This document shows, in pieces, positions 45,744 through 57,666 of a stretch of 64,000 nucleotides of DNA. The position numbers were made by a program, and so were the translations under genes. Every line of letters starts with the position of its first letter. Position 1 is the stretch's first letter. The stretch is from assembly GCA_022495005.1 (NCBI GenBank), contig JAGYXB010000831.1:371785-435784 (forward strand), read 5' to 3'. The notes beneath the pieces were generated by a model that did no database searches, had not been told where the DNA came from, and was given only the letters and a program-made list of their open reading frames with translations. Source of the DNA: Rhyacophila brunnea. Lineage: Eukaryota; Arthropoda; Insecta; Trichoptera; Rhyacophilidae.

Positions 45744-45986
45744 TTATGTTACAGATATTATTATATCCTTATTACACATTTTTAGAAAATTATCGAGCGT
45801 TCCTGTTCGTAAAATTTTCCATTTCGAGCACTGATTCAATACCATTTTGTGGATTTTCTTCACCCTTTCTGGCGTGGTCACCCCATTTGGTCGACCACTT
45901 CGATGTTCGTCTTGGCCTGGTCGGGTACTTCTGGGCCTCGTAGGTGCATCAGTAGATGAGTTATTATGGAGAACTTCGAGTATCAT
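45744..45986 (-). pseudogene. Mariner transposase N-terminal fragment, broken by a hAT end
   Basis: The frame reads DEHRSGRPNGVTTPERVKKI and HKMVLNQ, which fits the mariner linker region (RSGRP-type motif before the second helix-turn-helix). Right after this the frame enters a sequence matching the end of a hAT-type repeat (GCTCGAAATGG, 45785-45833). The transposase is therefore interrupted. The rest was not found nearby. Confidence 0.6.
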
Positions 45987-46089
45987 TCAAATGTTTGGTA
46001 ATCGTTTCTAGGTAAGTATAACAAAATAATACTTGGTGGTGACAATACCATGTAAATGATGTATGGAGAATAAACTTGTGTGAAATTGT

Positions 46090-46307
46090 TAGCGCTCGAA
46101 ATGGATTTTTTTACGAACCGGAGCGCCCGATAATTTTACGAAAATATTAACATAGTTATCTAATTGAATGTGTATTTTATATAGATAAGTGTCTTAGAAT
46201 GTCTATTATATGGCATATCAATCTTACACGGTCAAATTAATATTTCCACGAGACAGAGCGATAACTTTGGGGATTTTATGAACCGGAACGTTCTATTTCG
46301 AGCCCTG
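46090..46307. mobile_element. 218-bp hAT MITE, GCTCGAAAT ends
   Basis: The left end TAGCGCTCGAAATGGA and right end (reversed) CAGGGCTCGAAATAGA are inverted, followed by GAACCGGA(G/A)CG on both sides. The 8-bp duplication GAAATTGT at 46082-46089 and 46308-46315 is exact. Confidence 0.85.
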
Positions 46308-46849
46308 GAAATTGTATGACTATAAATTTAAGCAAAACAATTTATTCTAACACTTCAGTACATAAAAAAAAAATATTATTATGTAGGTGTGAATACCTGT
46401 TGGTAGACATTCGCTAGGATTTTGAGCTGATGTTGCCGCCAACAACATTATCCGTTTTGCACGCGAACTCATTATTTCCTTATAAACTTAACAATTAAAA
46501 ACAATAAAAATACATTTCCCACACCAACTAAATTACAACAAATATGGGTCTTTTATACGAAAGTAACTGCTATATTTCGTAAAATTCACACTCAATAATC
46601 ATCCAACATCTAAGACGTATCGATATTAATAAACTAAACAATATACAAAAGAAAATAATCCCTCCAATATCAGTTACCATAAATAATTAACAGTGAAAAA
46701 TTTCTTAGTGGCATACAACGATATGTGGATATGACGTCATGTCTGATAATAATTAGATGTATATAATTACATGTACACATAATGTTATATGCCACATCAA
46801 AAAAGTTACCGTGTGGAATGTTAAAAGCAGTTTTTAAAACTGTTTGGCG

Positions 46850-47490
46850 GCAATCAAGAAGAACTAAACAACAAAATTGTTACAGGAGATGAAACGTGGG
46901 TTCATCATTATGCCCATTCAGCCCCCAAGATGTTTAAGGTCGTACCATCGGCTGAAAAGGTGATGGCAACAGTGTTTTGGGATTCACAAGGAATCCTAAT
47001 AATAGATTATAAATAAAAAGGCACCAACATCACGGGACAGTACTACGCTATTATTCTAAGTCGCTTAAAAGAATCTATTAAAGTAAAAAGGAGGTTTAAA
47101 AAAACAAAAGGCATGTTCTTACTTCATTACAATGCACCTGTTCACAAGGCTCAAATTGCAATGGCTGCTACGAAAAAATGCGGCTTCCAGGAATTGCGTC
47201 AGTCCTGATCTGGCACCTAGTGATTATTACATGTTTTCAAATTTGAAGAAAGACTTACGTGGAAAACATTTTGATGATGGTGAGTCCCTACAGGTAACCG
47301 TAAACGATCATTTTGTAGGCAAATCGGAAAATTATTTTAATAAAGGTTTAGAAAAATTGATCGATAGATCTATGAAGTGGATACATGTCCGAGGAGATTA
47401 TATTGAAAAATTAAAATATAAAACATATATACTTATTCTTTTTTTTCTGTCCCATTTCGCGAACTTATGGAACTCCCCTCGTATGTAGGT
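46850..47490 (+). pseudogene. Degenerate mariner-like transposase
   Basis: GDETWVHHY (first catalytic Asp at 46888) is followed by WDSQGILIIDY, a stop in frame, then KGTNITGQYY. The second catalytic position reads HYNAPVH at 47125, where Tyr replaces the usual Asp (HDNA). A frameshift follows, then LAPSDYYMFSNLKK with the third Asp at 47222, and KWIHVRGDYIEK. The 3' flank GAACTCCCCTCGTA resembles a mariner terminus. Clearly inactive. Confidence 0.85.
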
Positions 47491-50039
47491 AGTTAGTTTT
47501 AAAATTCAATTAAACTCTGTCTTCAATTAGTCCCTTGTGTAAATCTAGCCACTTGTTCAACCCTCCAAGTCTATATTATTATGGTTATAAAGCGTTGATT
47601 ACCATATAGAATAGGTAGGCTTCAAACTAATTTAACAAAAATTTAATGCTGTTAAATTATTGATATTTCGTAAAACAATAATGCCCGTTCATTAGTCAGC
47701 CTATTGGTATTAGGCGGTATTCAGCCGATGAGATATTGACTGATTGGTATGGAACTGAGTATGCAGCTAAAGAGGATTTATACGAGTTTCACAAAGACGC
47801 AAGTAAGCTCAAACTAAAATGTGAACCAGTATGATTATCACTTGTAAAGGCGTCGCAGTGCAATATTTCAAACCTCATTGATACAGATACACATTGAAAA
47901 AACATGAATTTACCTAATGTGGAATTCGATCTCGCAACCTATGGGTTTGTAATGCAAAATGAAATAAGTTTTGCTGATGGAATACTAGGTACCAGGGAAC
48001 TCAGAAATAATGGGAACTGAAATACCCAACGGGTAAGGCGATAGCAGGTAACCGTCTCGGGTAAGGAAGAATCCGGGTTAAACTTACACACGTGTCAAGA
48101 ATACGTTGTACGCCTAATACTGAAAACTGCTCTCGGTTTATGCATTTACGCTCATTTAATGTTGATGTATTACACATACTATTGCACGTGCACAATGCGT
48201 GTTTCATTTTCATATGACACTCCAATGACATTATTAATGGACGACGCACTCAATACAGTAGCTAGCAAGTAAATTCGCGCATTCGCATGTATACGTAGAC
48301 GTCACGCAATCTCCATTATGCGATATCACGCATCGGGAATTTATAGCAATATGACCTTTATTGTAATGATGTTAGAAAAGATTATGCCATTCGGCAGACC
48401 CGACAATAAAGTGAGTGTCATTTTCTTTTCCAGATGATTCGTCCATATTAATGTCATTGGGACACTCACACATTCAAAAACCCTGCTTCAACGTGCGACG
48501 TATTGAATATAGCCAATCGGTATTCTATTTATTATCTGTTCTGTGGTAGGTACGTAATACAAAAACACACATCTTTGAAAAACATTTTATTATCAAAAAG
48601 AATTCTTTGCATGCCTACAATATTTAAGTACCTACGTATTCTATTTTGAGCTGGGAGCTTAATTCAAATGTTTCCTTTCAAACAGATTGTTTATTACTTT
48701 ATTTATTTGTGGATAAGGTATATTCAATTCTTCAATAGAATTCAAAGAAACATACTTTTCATATTTCTTTTTGACAAAAAGCCAGATGGATTATCTACAT
48801 ATTATTTATTATGTATATTATTAGTCAAAACAATTGAGAATCTTTACCCATTAGATATAATACTAGCTGAGCCAGCTGGCTCTTGCCAGTCTGTCTCGCT
48901 AGGTCTTGCAGACAGCTTTTCGTCGTAAGGACATGGTGTTGGATTTTAATAAAATTGTGAAGCTATAGTTTTCCCTTCGGGATGGATTTTCATTCACCTC
49001 AAACAGTTTGACATTTCGCTGGTTTGTCAGTTTTATGATAAAAACTGGGGACCTGTTTCAGGATGTAAAGGGCTTGGAAATCACTATATACTTTTATTCA
49101 AATAGGGTAGATATACCAGTAATCAGCCACTTAGCACATATTTTAAGTGCATACTAATGTAATATGTTTATAAACAACATTGGGTGGTTGTGTTTTTTTT
49201 ATAATAAGCGAAATTTAACGAAGCGTTGTTGACATTTTTTATTATATATATATATATATATCTCATGGAGCTTAGCATACAAATATTGTTTTTGCAAAGT
49301 AAACATAATTTCCCAGTGACCAGCCACTACGTTCCTTATTCCGACACCCTAGCACCAGAAGTCAGCCGCCTGACTCTAAATAGGATTTGCATTATTATAC
49401 TCTTGCGATAATGCTAGTAAAACAGGGATTTTTATTTTAGATACTAGTACAACAAGATCTAGTTATAAATACAAGTAGGTAGCTGTTTTATTATAAAAGA
49501 AATCTGCAATGAATAAATAAAAAACTTAAAAGGTGGCTGATTTTTTATCAAATTATCCAGTAGGTACCTAGTCGGCCGGGTGGCTGACTTTTGGAAAATT
49601 CGGCAAAAGTTGATCCTAAAGGCAGCCGCTTTAAAAAAGTAGGTAACTAATATGGTTTAAATCCATTCTTTTTACACTAAAATATAATAAATATAAATCA
49701 TGATTAAGTTGGAGGAAAACTTTATATTGAATATATAATGAAGTATATCGTATTTTCGAGCACTATGTCAACTCGTCTAAAACGTCAAAAATATGTACTC
49801 ACTCTCCGAACTTCCAAGTAAATATTAAAATTTATTTCACATTTGAACCACAGATGTCAGTACTCTATTGTACACCATCGTTATTAGGTAGCCGAGCATT
49901 GGATCAAAAAAAAAGATGTTTACTTTACTTCTTATACAATGATTTGTTTGGCATGGCTGACTACTGCAGCTGGCTGACCATAGGAGTACCGACACTATAT
50001 GTTTTTACAATTTTATTTTTTACAACTTTAGTTGTTTAT
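47491..50039. other. Intergenic AT-rich sequence without a recognisable gene
   Basis: No host exon was recognised. The motif GTGGCTGA/TCAGCCAC recurs at about 49116, 49320, 49354, 49533, 49578 and 49975 in both orientations, suggesting an old element. All open frames are short and look random. Confidence 0.5.
49242..49262. repeat. TA microsatellite
   Basis: An uninterrupted run of alternating TA, about 20 bases. It lies in an intergenic segment with several GTGGCTG/CAGCCAC motifs. Confidence 0.9.
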
Positions 50040-50302
50040 TTCGTCTCTGTTCTGGCAGAACACACTAACTGGAGAATACTAATTTTGAGTAATTTGACTT
50101 AGAAGTTGTTAAAATGTTTGAAATAATGGTCTATCATGTGAGTTTATTAAGTAATCGTAAAAAGGATGACTTTAAAATAAAGACTGTTTATTTATTAAGA
50201 AGGTTTCTAGACGGTAAAGTTTGAAATAAGGAACATTTTGGTACTAACTCAATATGTCATTTTTTCATTGTTGTTATTATTGTTCTGCCAGAACAGAGAC
50301 GA
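50040..50302. repeat. Perfect 22-bp inverted repeat 240 bp apart
   Basis: 50040-50061 (CGTCTCTGTTCTGGCAGAAC at its core) recurs as its exact reverse complement at 50281-50302. Each arm contains the imperfect palindrome GTTCTGGCAGAAC. It could mark ends of a small element or a hairpin. Class unknown. Confidence 0.6.
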
Positions 50303-51443
50303 TTTGTATGTATGTTTGTTTGTTTATTTTTTTATGCGCTTCGTGGCATAGGAAAAGTTGCTTTAAATGATATTTGAATTTATTTTTTAGTAGGTAAGAA
50401 GTTTTCAAGAAATAAGTTCCGGCACCTTTGTTTTTTTAAAGAAAAACCTTGCCTACTGCGATATTGATCAATTTTCGGGTTTTTTTGCTGGCCTGTATTT
50501 TCGGTTCCATGATGAAACAGAACAGTGACAAAACAGAACACGACAAAACAGTACATGACAAAACAGAATATGACAAAACAGAACAGTGACAAAACAGAAC
50601 AACGATAAATATAACTATGACCTTTCAGGAAAAATATAAATTTAATATTGAAATTGTCCTATCTCTATTATGTTGATAGATTTTTAATAGCAAATCAAAT
50701 TATATACCTACCTAATTTCTGCATTACTAATCGCCAGAAAGCCTCAAATAAACTTAACTCGGTGTTGCCGGCAAGCTTAGGATATCTCATTTTCGTCAAT
50801 ATAATATTATGTTCAAAATGATTGGGTGACTAGGTACAACGAAATAATCAGTTTAATAATTATTCTGCAGAGATAAAAAACGGAATTTTAGCTATTTGAA
50901 TATGTATTGTAATCTATCTGTTAGCAACATTAGTATGTCAGGATTAAAAAGGGATGGATAATTTCGGTGATGTTTGGGCATAACCTGATAACTGCAATAT
51001 ATTGAATTTTCAGGAGAGCAATTTTAAAATTTGAATTGCCCCCCATAAATCCCGGTTTGATTTTTAGTCTAATATTCAAAATACATTTTGAAATAAATAA
51101 ATAGAGAAGAATATAACATGAATTAGATTTTTAATTATTTCACTAATTAAGGAAATAATGTCACTTATCAGGAGTAGATCAAATAATAATTGTAAAACCT
51201 ATCTTTGAAAGTATGCACTTACCAGGGTTTGACCACAAAGTCACCGAATTTCCAAGTAATAAAACGCATTCAAGAACTTTTTATTACACTTTATTAAAAT
51301 GAATAGAGTATAGACTTAAACATTAAACACAAAACACAAAAAAAGTATTTCTGAATAGTATATAGATTAATAAAAGCAGATTTATAATATAATGTCCGGA
51401 AGAGCATGCACCAACATAACCGCTACACGCATAACTAAGAGCA

Positions 51444-52691
51444 CTAAAAATAATATTCCTCATAAATATCATCACTATCAGTATCTTCATCAGGAACGGA
51501 TATGGAATTGTTAGTCAAACTTATGTAAAACTTATGGTACACTGGGTCTAAAAACTGTAGCAAAGATATCAGATCGTTGTATTTTTTTTTTGTCAATACA
51601 CAGCGGTCCTGAATAAGCTTGTGGCAGTGAAATTGACGAGACATCACTGGGCCGTCCTCTTCTATTGAGTGAACATAATCGGAAAGGTTCATCGTTCAAA
51701 CTGTATTTAAATTTTATACATCCAAGTCCATCACTTTTAGTCACTTGGATCCAAAATATTTTTGTCAAGTTGAACGATGCCCTTTCAGAATCGACAGTTT
51801 TCTTCATCAATATCGTTTCTAAAAAGTTAGAAAAGTTAATGTTATCTGATTAGTTCATGTGTGTAACTATAAAATTCGGACTTGCTAGGCGAATTCGAGT
51901 AATCCAATCAGGAGGAATTGCCAGGATAACATTCTCATGCTGCTTTCTAAATCTCTCAATCAATGCATGGTCTGAATCACATTCAAGGCGAGTCTGCCCA
52001 GGAGCTAAAAATATATGATTTATTTCAGTCAGGTTTGGCTTCATCTGAACTGCGACTGAAAACATTACTGGTAAAATTGTATTTCAGTTTTGGCCAGGAC
52101 ATGTATGGACGAGTACAGGATAAGCTTTTCAGTTGGTTCAGGCAACTCCATAAAAAAACTTATAGAGGCATGAGAGGTGTTGCAATTGCGTACTGTGAGG
52201 TTGAAAGTCCAAACTTTCCTCTTATAGAAAGCAATACTGGATGTAATATGAGGAGTTTCCAGACATTTCTGGAGATCTAACACGGCAACTACTACTTTTT
52301 CATTTGATCCCGAAGCAACATCTTTATCTCTTCGCTTGCTTCCATAGTGGAAGTCTGCTGTGGTTTGGTGTTCAATCTGCTTTTCTATAAGAGAATTTTT
52401 GTGCATTTCATCCATGGTAGCTTTGATTTGTATGTCCATTATATCGCAAGTTTTGCATGTATCCATCTGAGGCTTCTTGAACCTTAAATTGTTCGTTAAA
52501 AATATGTTTCTATAAACACTTAAGCTAACTGTTAAACAATTGCTTGATCCACTGCTTTCTACATATAAATCATATATTTTTCTCATATTTAACTCTTGCG
52601 ATAAATATTTTTTCTGTGTATCCCGTCGTGTGTAATGACTTTCGTATGCTGGAAAACTATTAATATGGTCGTTAACTAATTGTATATCCAT
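51444..52691 (-). pseudogene. Transposase-like gene, unassigned superfamily, frameshifted
   Basis: The first part (52691-52065, 208 codons) starts MDIQLVNDHINSFPAYESHY and includes KKYLSQELNMRKIYDLYVES and a DTCKTCDIMDIQI block. The reading shifts at the TAATG at 52066, continuing with EINHIFLAPGQTRLECDSDH and then PPDWITRIRLASPNF. A further shift leads to FNLTKIFWIQVTKSDGLGCI and a C-terminal acidic tail ending at 51444. The SHYTRRDTQKKYL, DTCKTCD and GQTRLECDSDHA-type blocks recur in transposon-derived insect proteins that I cannot name to superfamily. At least two frameshifts. Confidence 0.6.
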
Positions 52692-52879
52692 TTCAGATCT
52701 TTAGTTAGCTGGACTTCCCTCTTTGGTCTGTATTTATTATTGGATTATCAGACTTTTTTTCTTATTGTTAATTTCATCTAAATATCCTCTTTTCCCCCAA
52801 AAATATTCAGGAAACAAAAGTTTTACAGACGTGAATAAAAACCCCATCTTGATCAATGTTATAAATAGCAGTTAACGAG

Positions 52880-53190
52880 CGGCGGCGGTGCGGGCAACTC
52901 AAACGTATGAACACGTCTCGACATGTCCGTAGACAATGCGCGGGGACGGGTGTTGGCGCGTGTAGCTTGGCGCAGACAAGATCGTACATGCGGCGGGCTC
53001 TTCCCATAGTGCTCGTCCGTGGTGGTTTGGCGAGCGCGGGGCGGGCAACTCAAACGTATGAACACGTCTCGACGTGTCCGTAGACAATGCGAGGGGACGG
53101 GTGTTCGCGCGTGTTGTTTTGGCGCGTGTAGCTTGGTGCGGGCAAGATCGTGCATGCGGCGGGCTCTTCCCATACTGCGTGCATAGAGAC
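52880..53190. repeat. GC-rich tandem duplication, roughly 160-bp unit
   Basis: GCGGGCAACTCAAACGTATG then AACACGTCTCGACATGTCCG appears at about 52896 and again at 53041. Each is followed by GACGGGTGTTGGCGCGTGTA and GGCGGGCTCTTCCCATA. The GC content stands out sharply against the AT-rich surroundings. The overlapping arginine-rich frames on the minus strand are repeat translations. Confidence 0.75.
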
Positions 53191-53221
53191 GTCCGTACTG
53201 CATGCACGAGCGCCAACGCGG

Positions 53222-54370
53222 GAAACGAGCGAGTAGCGGGTGTCTCAAACCATCATGAGCTTACCGCGCGCGTCAGGTGCATTTATGGTATTATCTTCGC
53301 AAAGCATAGATAGTGCGAAGTGATGTAAAATAGGTAAACGTTTTATAATTTTGCATTTTTTACTATATAAATAATATTATATGTAAAAATAATATGTTTA
53401 AATTTCAATAATTCTTAACACACATATACAATTGTATACTTATCTTACTTATATTTAATGTTACTTATATTTTTGTCTATAATTATTCAATATTCTTTCT
53501 CATTTATCTCTTTATCCAATTTCTTTGTATTATATGTTCTTCTTGCTTTATATAATATTGTTAGGCTTAACTATATTATAATTATTTATATGGAAACTTT
53601 GCTGGTTGCAATATCTTTTTTCTAGTCTATTTTGTACATATTATTTTGTAATTTATGTTAATGTTTGTTTTCCTTAATAAAAAAATAAACATAATAAAAA
53701 TAAAATATATTAAGTAGGTACGTCATTTCCATCCTAGATCCGGGGTGCAAAGTTATGAAGCGTATATTCTACACCTACATTCACACCATATGAACCGAAA
53801 AGTCATTTTTAAACTTAGTTTCCTTATATATTATCCAATATATAATCAAATTATATTATCGACCAAGGGTACTTGATGGAATTTAAATTAATAAATATAA
53901 ATTTACCAAATAAACAGGAATTAACTGTATTAGATGACAGTATGTATTCACCATTGGTGGTGTTTGAAGATGCCGAAAGGCGATACTCGGATCGCAAAAA
54001 ATGACTCAAAAAGAATAGTAAAAACCTTAAATCAATTAGAATAAACTTAATCAAATATTTGCTCATGTTACTCTTATTCGAAAAATTTGTCTGGTTGTTC
54101 CCGCAGTTTCTTGTATAAGTTATAAAATGCTTCTGTTAAAGTGCTTTCCATATTGATTTTATTGTCCCCATATTTTGCTGCAAAGTTTTGCCATTTCAAA
54201 TAGGAGTTTTCCAGCAAAAACTTTTCTGTGTTTATGGTTTCCTATCCCTGATTTGACGCTGAACACGACCGGACGCGCGCGGGCTACTACGGACACTCTA
54301 CCCGTGCCCGTCCCCGCGCCTATTCCGCGTCGAAGACGCCCCATGACTACGGCCAAGCGCATATTACTGC
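53222..54370. repeat. Tandem duplication, copy A
   Basis: It runs from AACGAGCGAGTAGCGGGTGT to ATGACTACGGCCAAGCGC. It matches copy B (54898-56023) through AGCGTATATTCTACACCTAC, ACTTGATGGAATTTAAATTA and GACCGGACGCGCGCGGGCTA segments, with scattered substitutions and small indels. Confidence 0.8.
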
Positions 54371-54409
54371 GCGCATAGAGATGTCCGCACTGAATGGATG
54401 GGCGCCAAT

Positions 54410-54886
54410 CAGTGTTGCCATATTTTGAAAGTGGAATTATAGTACAGAGCCTCCAAAATTATAGTATTTGGGGATAAAATATAGTACGCGTTGTCATCTG
54501 TTGAAAATGTATAGGTTTTTTGTTTCTCAGAAAAAAAATTACAGAGAATTTAGCAGAATGTGTACATATTTCACCGCGGGCCGCAGGTTTCCAATTTTTC
54601 ATGGTCGACTCGTTTTTTTTAGGAAAAATATTTTTCCGCGGGCCGCAGGTTCCCCATTTTTCATAGTCGGCTCGTTTTCTTAGGAAAAATATTTCGCCGT
54701 GAAATTTTCGAAAACGACTCGATTGCGAAATGGGAAATGCGAAATTATAGTACTTTATATTAAATTATAGTACAATATTCAAAATTATAGTATTTTGGGC
54801 GTACTATACCTATTTCATATCGTACATAGTACGCGGACCAAAATTATAGTACAAATACTATAATTATAGTACGGTTGGCAACACTG
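54410..54886. mobile_element. hAT MITE, CAGTGTTGCCA ends
   Basis: The left end CAGTGTTGCCATATTTTGAA and right end (reversed) CAGTGTTGCCAACCGTACTA are inverted. There is an exact 8-bp duplication GCGCCAAT at 54402-54409 and 54887-54894. The interior has many TATAGTAC repeats and CGCGGGCCGCAGGTT twice. Another copy lies at 57065-57502. Confidence 0.88.
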
Positions 54887-54897
54887 GCGCCAATGCG

Positions 54898-56023
54898 GGA
54901 AACGAACGAGCAGCGGGTGTCTCAAACCATCATGAGCTTACCGCGCGCGTCATGTGCATTTGTGGTATTATCTTCGCAAAGCATATATAGTGCGAAGTGA
55001 TGTAAAATAGGTATAGGTTTTATAATTTGCACTTTTTACTTTATAAATAATATTATATGTAAAAATAATATGTTTAAATTTCAATAATTCTTAACATACA
55101 TATAATATTGTATACTTATATTTATAACGGTACTTAAAAATGTTTTTTTTTTGTCTATAGTTATTCAATATTCTTTCTCATTTATCTCTTTATCTAATTT
55201 CTCTGCATTTTATGTTCTTCTTGCTTTATATATTGTTAGGCTTAACTATATTATAATTTTTATGGAAACTTTGCTGGTTGCAATATCTTTTTTCTAATTT
55301 ATTTTATACATATTTGTAATCTATGTAAATGTTTGTTTTCCTTAATAAAAAAATATAATCATAAAAAAATAAAATATATTAAGTAGGTACGTCATTTCCA
55401 CCCTAGAACCGAGGTGTAAAGTTATGAAGCGTATACTCTACACCTACATTCACACCATATGAACCGAAAAGTCATTTTTAAACTTAGTTTCCTTATATAT
55501 TATCCAATATATAACCAAATTATATTATCGACCAAGGGTACTTGATGGAATTTAAATTTAAATTAATAAGTATAAATTTACCAAATAGACAGGAATTAAC
55601 TGTATTACATGACAGTGTGTATTCACCATTGGTGGTGTTTGAAGATGCTGAAAGGCGATACTCGGATCGCAAAAAATTACTCAAAAAGAATAGTAAAAAC
55701 CTTAAATCAATTAGAATATACTTGTCAAATATTTTCCCATGTTACTCTTATTCGAAAAAATTGTCTGGTTGTTCCCGTAGTTTCTTGTATAAGTTATAAA
55801 ATTCTTCTGTTAAAGTGCTATCCATTTTGATTTCATTGTCCCCATATTTTGATATTTCAAATAGGAGTTTTCTAGCAAAAACTTTTCTGTGTTTATAGTT
55901 TCCTATCCCTGATTTGACGCTGAACACGACCGGACGCGCGCGGGCTACTACGGACACTCTACCCGTGCCCGTCCCCGCACCTATTCCGCGTCGTACACGC
56001 CCCATGACTACGGCCAAGCGCTT
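54898..56023. repeat. Tandem duplication, copy B
   Basis: Second copy of the unit at 53222-54370, in the same orientation, separated by the hAT MITE at 54410-54886. Near its right end is a minus-strand frame that is longer than in copy A. Confidence 0.8.
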
Positions 56024-56083
56024 ACAGTTACTACTCGTAGTAAGATCAAAATATGATAAGATCCGTTGTCGTGTTTTGACCAA
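55748..56083 (-). pseudogene. Harbinger/ALP1-like transposase N-terminal fragment
   Basis: After an arginine-rich GC-rich start, the frame reads KHRKVFARKLLFEISKYGDN then STLTEEFYNLYKKLREQPDN and FFE before a stop. The last part resembles the start of PIF/Harbinger (HARBI1, ALP1) transposases, in which EF..L...LR....KFF precedes YFRMS. Copy A at about 54050-54180 keeps the same residues with synonymous and conservative changes, but its frame is broken upstream. No nuclease domain is present. Confidence 0.4.
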
Positions 56084-57064
56084 ACTAACTGTTGTGTTTG
56101 TTCACATATCATGATATTATCAACGCGTTTGAGGCATTTTGAATTGAAATGCAGATACCATGTTATTACCAAATGAAAGAACATACAATACTGACAAACT
56201 TTTTACTCTTAACATAAAATAGCCAAAAAAGCAGTTATCAGGTTATGCCCAAACATCACCGATTTAATCCTTATCAGGGTTCCGTTGAAAATGGACAAAC
56301 AAGATAATTGTATACAATTATACATACTTTGTGGATACAAATTATTTCCAAAGCGCCATAAAATAAATGCATTTTACAATCCGTTCCATATCTCGTATTT
56401 TCCCTAATTTAATCATTTAAATGGTTTTACAATAAATTGTGTTAACCTATAGTATGGTAAATCTAGCAGCTTTATTGCCAAAATGTCAATCGAGATTATT
56501 GTAGTGTACTTTCAGATAAATTGAGCTATTTACGCCGAATGGTCAACATACAGTGATTGCATTATACAATTTTATATACTCATATATAAAAAAATCAATA
56601 TTTTCACAATAACGGTATTGTAAAAAAAATGAAAGTATATAAGTATTATACTTACCTTTCACTTGAAAAAAAAATTTTTTTTTCAATATTATTAAATGTA
56701 AGTATATATATATTTCGTTTAAAATTTAATTAATAAATAGATTCCACAAAAATTAATGTTTCATTTTTCCCCTGGCATTATGTTTTGTCCGATCACCTAG
56801 GCAATAGAGATTGGCGCCAAAACTCGATGGTTTAATTTCGTAATATCGAAATTTAAATCTTAAAACAAATAATTTACAAAGACATTGCAGTCTTTGTAAT
56901 TTACCATATTTTTATATTAGATAAAATATATAAAAATAAAAAATCAGCAACTCGTTACTATAAATAATTAATATATAATAATAATAATAATTAAATACAA
57001 ATAATTTTATGATTATCCAAAACCAATAATTTTCTGTACAAAGATATGAAAATACGCAACCCAA

Positions 57065-57502
57065 CCCAACCGTACCATAATTATAGTATTTGTACTATAA
57101 TTTTGGTCCGCGTACTATGTACGATATGAAACAGGTATAGTACGCCCAAAATACTTTAATTTTGAGTATCGTACTACAATTTAATATAAAAGTACTATAA
57201 TTTCGCATTTTCCATGTCGCAATCGAGTTGTCTTTGAAAATTGGGAACCTGCGGCCCGCGGTGAAATATTTATCCTGAAAAAAACGAGCCGACTATGAAA
57301 AACTGGGAACCTGCGGCCCGCGGTGAAATATTTACACACTAAACTAACTAAAAAATAAAACTAAAATAAAAAAAAAACACTAAATTCTCCGTTATTTTTT
57401 TTTACAAAAAACCTATACATTTTTAACAGACGACAACGCGTACTATATTTTATTCCCAAATACTATAATTTTGGAGGCTACTTTCAAAATATGGCAACAC
57501 TG
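57065..57502. mobile_element. Second copy of the CAGTGTTGCCA hAT MITE, inverted
   Basis: It reads GTACCATAATTATAGTATTT at the left and CAAAATATGGCAACACTG at the right, the reverse orientation of 54410-54886. The left terminus lacks the last bases of the inverted repeat. It ends only 165 bp upstream of the start codon of the Neuralized-like gene. Confidence 0.75.
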
Positions 57503-57666
57503 CTGTGAACTGTCACTGTCATTTCATTTTGTGTCAATAATTTGGTCTTGTGCGGCGTTTGGTTCAGTGTACATACTATTTATTATACCGAGCAATAGTT
57601 AATGCAAAATATCCACAAGCTTCTGAATTATTCTTAGGAATACTGTAATACTATCTATTTAGTGAA

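Larger units (their letters stand above)
50964..56262. mobile_element. Inner 5.3-kb DNA transposon with perfect 32-bp inverted repeats
   Basis: 50964-50995 begins TCGGTGATGTTTGGGCATAA and ends CTGATAACTGC. It is matched base for base, inverted, by 56231-56262. A weaker GGATTAAA-type similarity extends outward on both sides, so the true ends may lie slightly further out. It carries a transposase-like gene on the minus strand (51.4-52.7 kb) and GC-rich duplicated segments. Confidence 0.75.
50510..56805. mobile_element. Outer element of a nested transposon stack (ACAAAACAGAACA family)
   Basis: The left end has five or six repeats of GACAAAACAGAACA from 50513 to 50600. The right end near 56780 has TTATGTTTTGTCCG. 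Sequence just inside both ends matches the short copy at 8321-9290. Between them, at 50964-56262, sits another element with its own inverted repeats. Confidence 0.6.

Noticed and set aside
52807..53313. Several overlapping arginine/histidine-rich open frames
   Set aside because: They arise from a GC-rich tandem repeat where stop codons are rare in all frames; no domain is recognisable.
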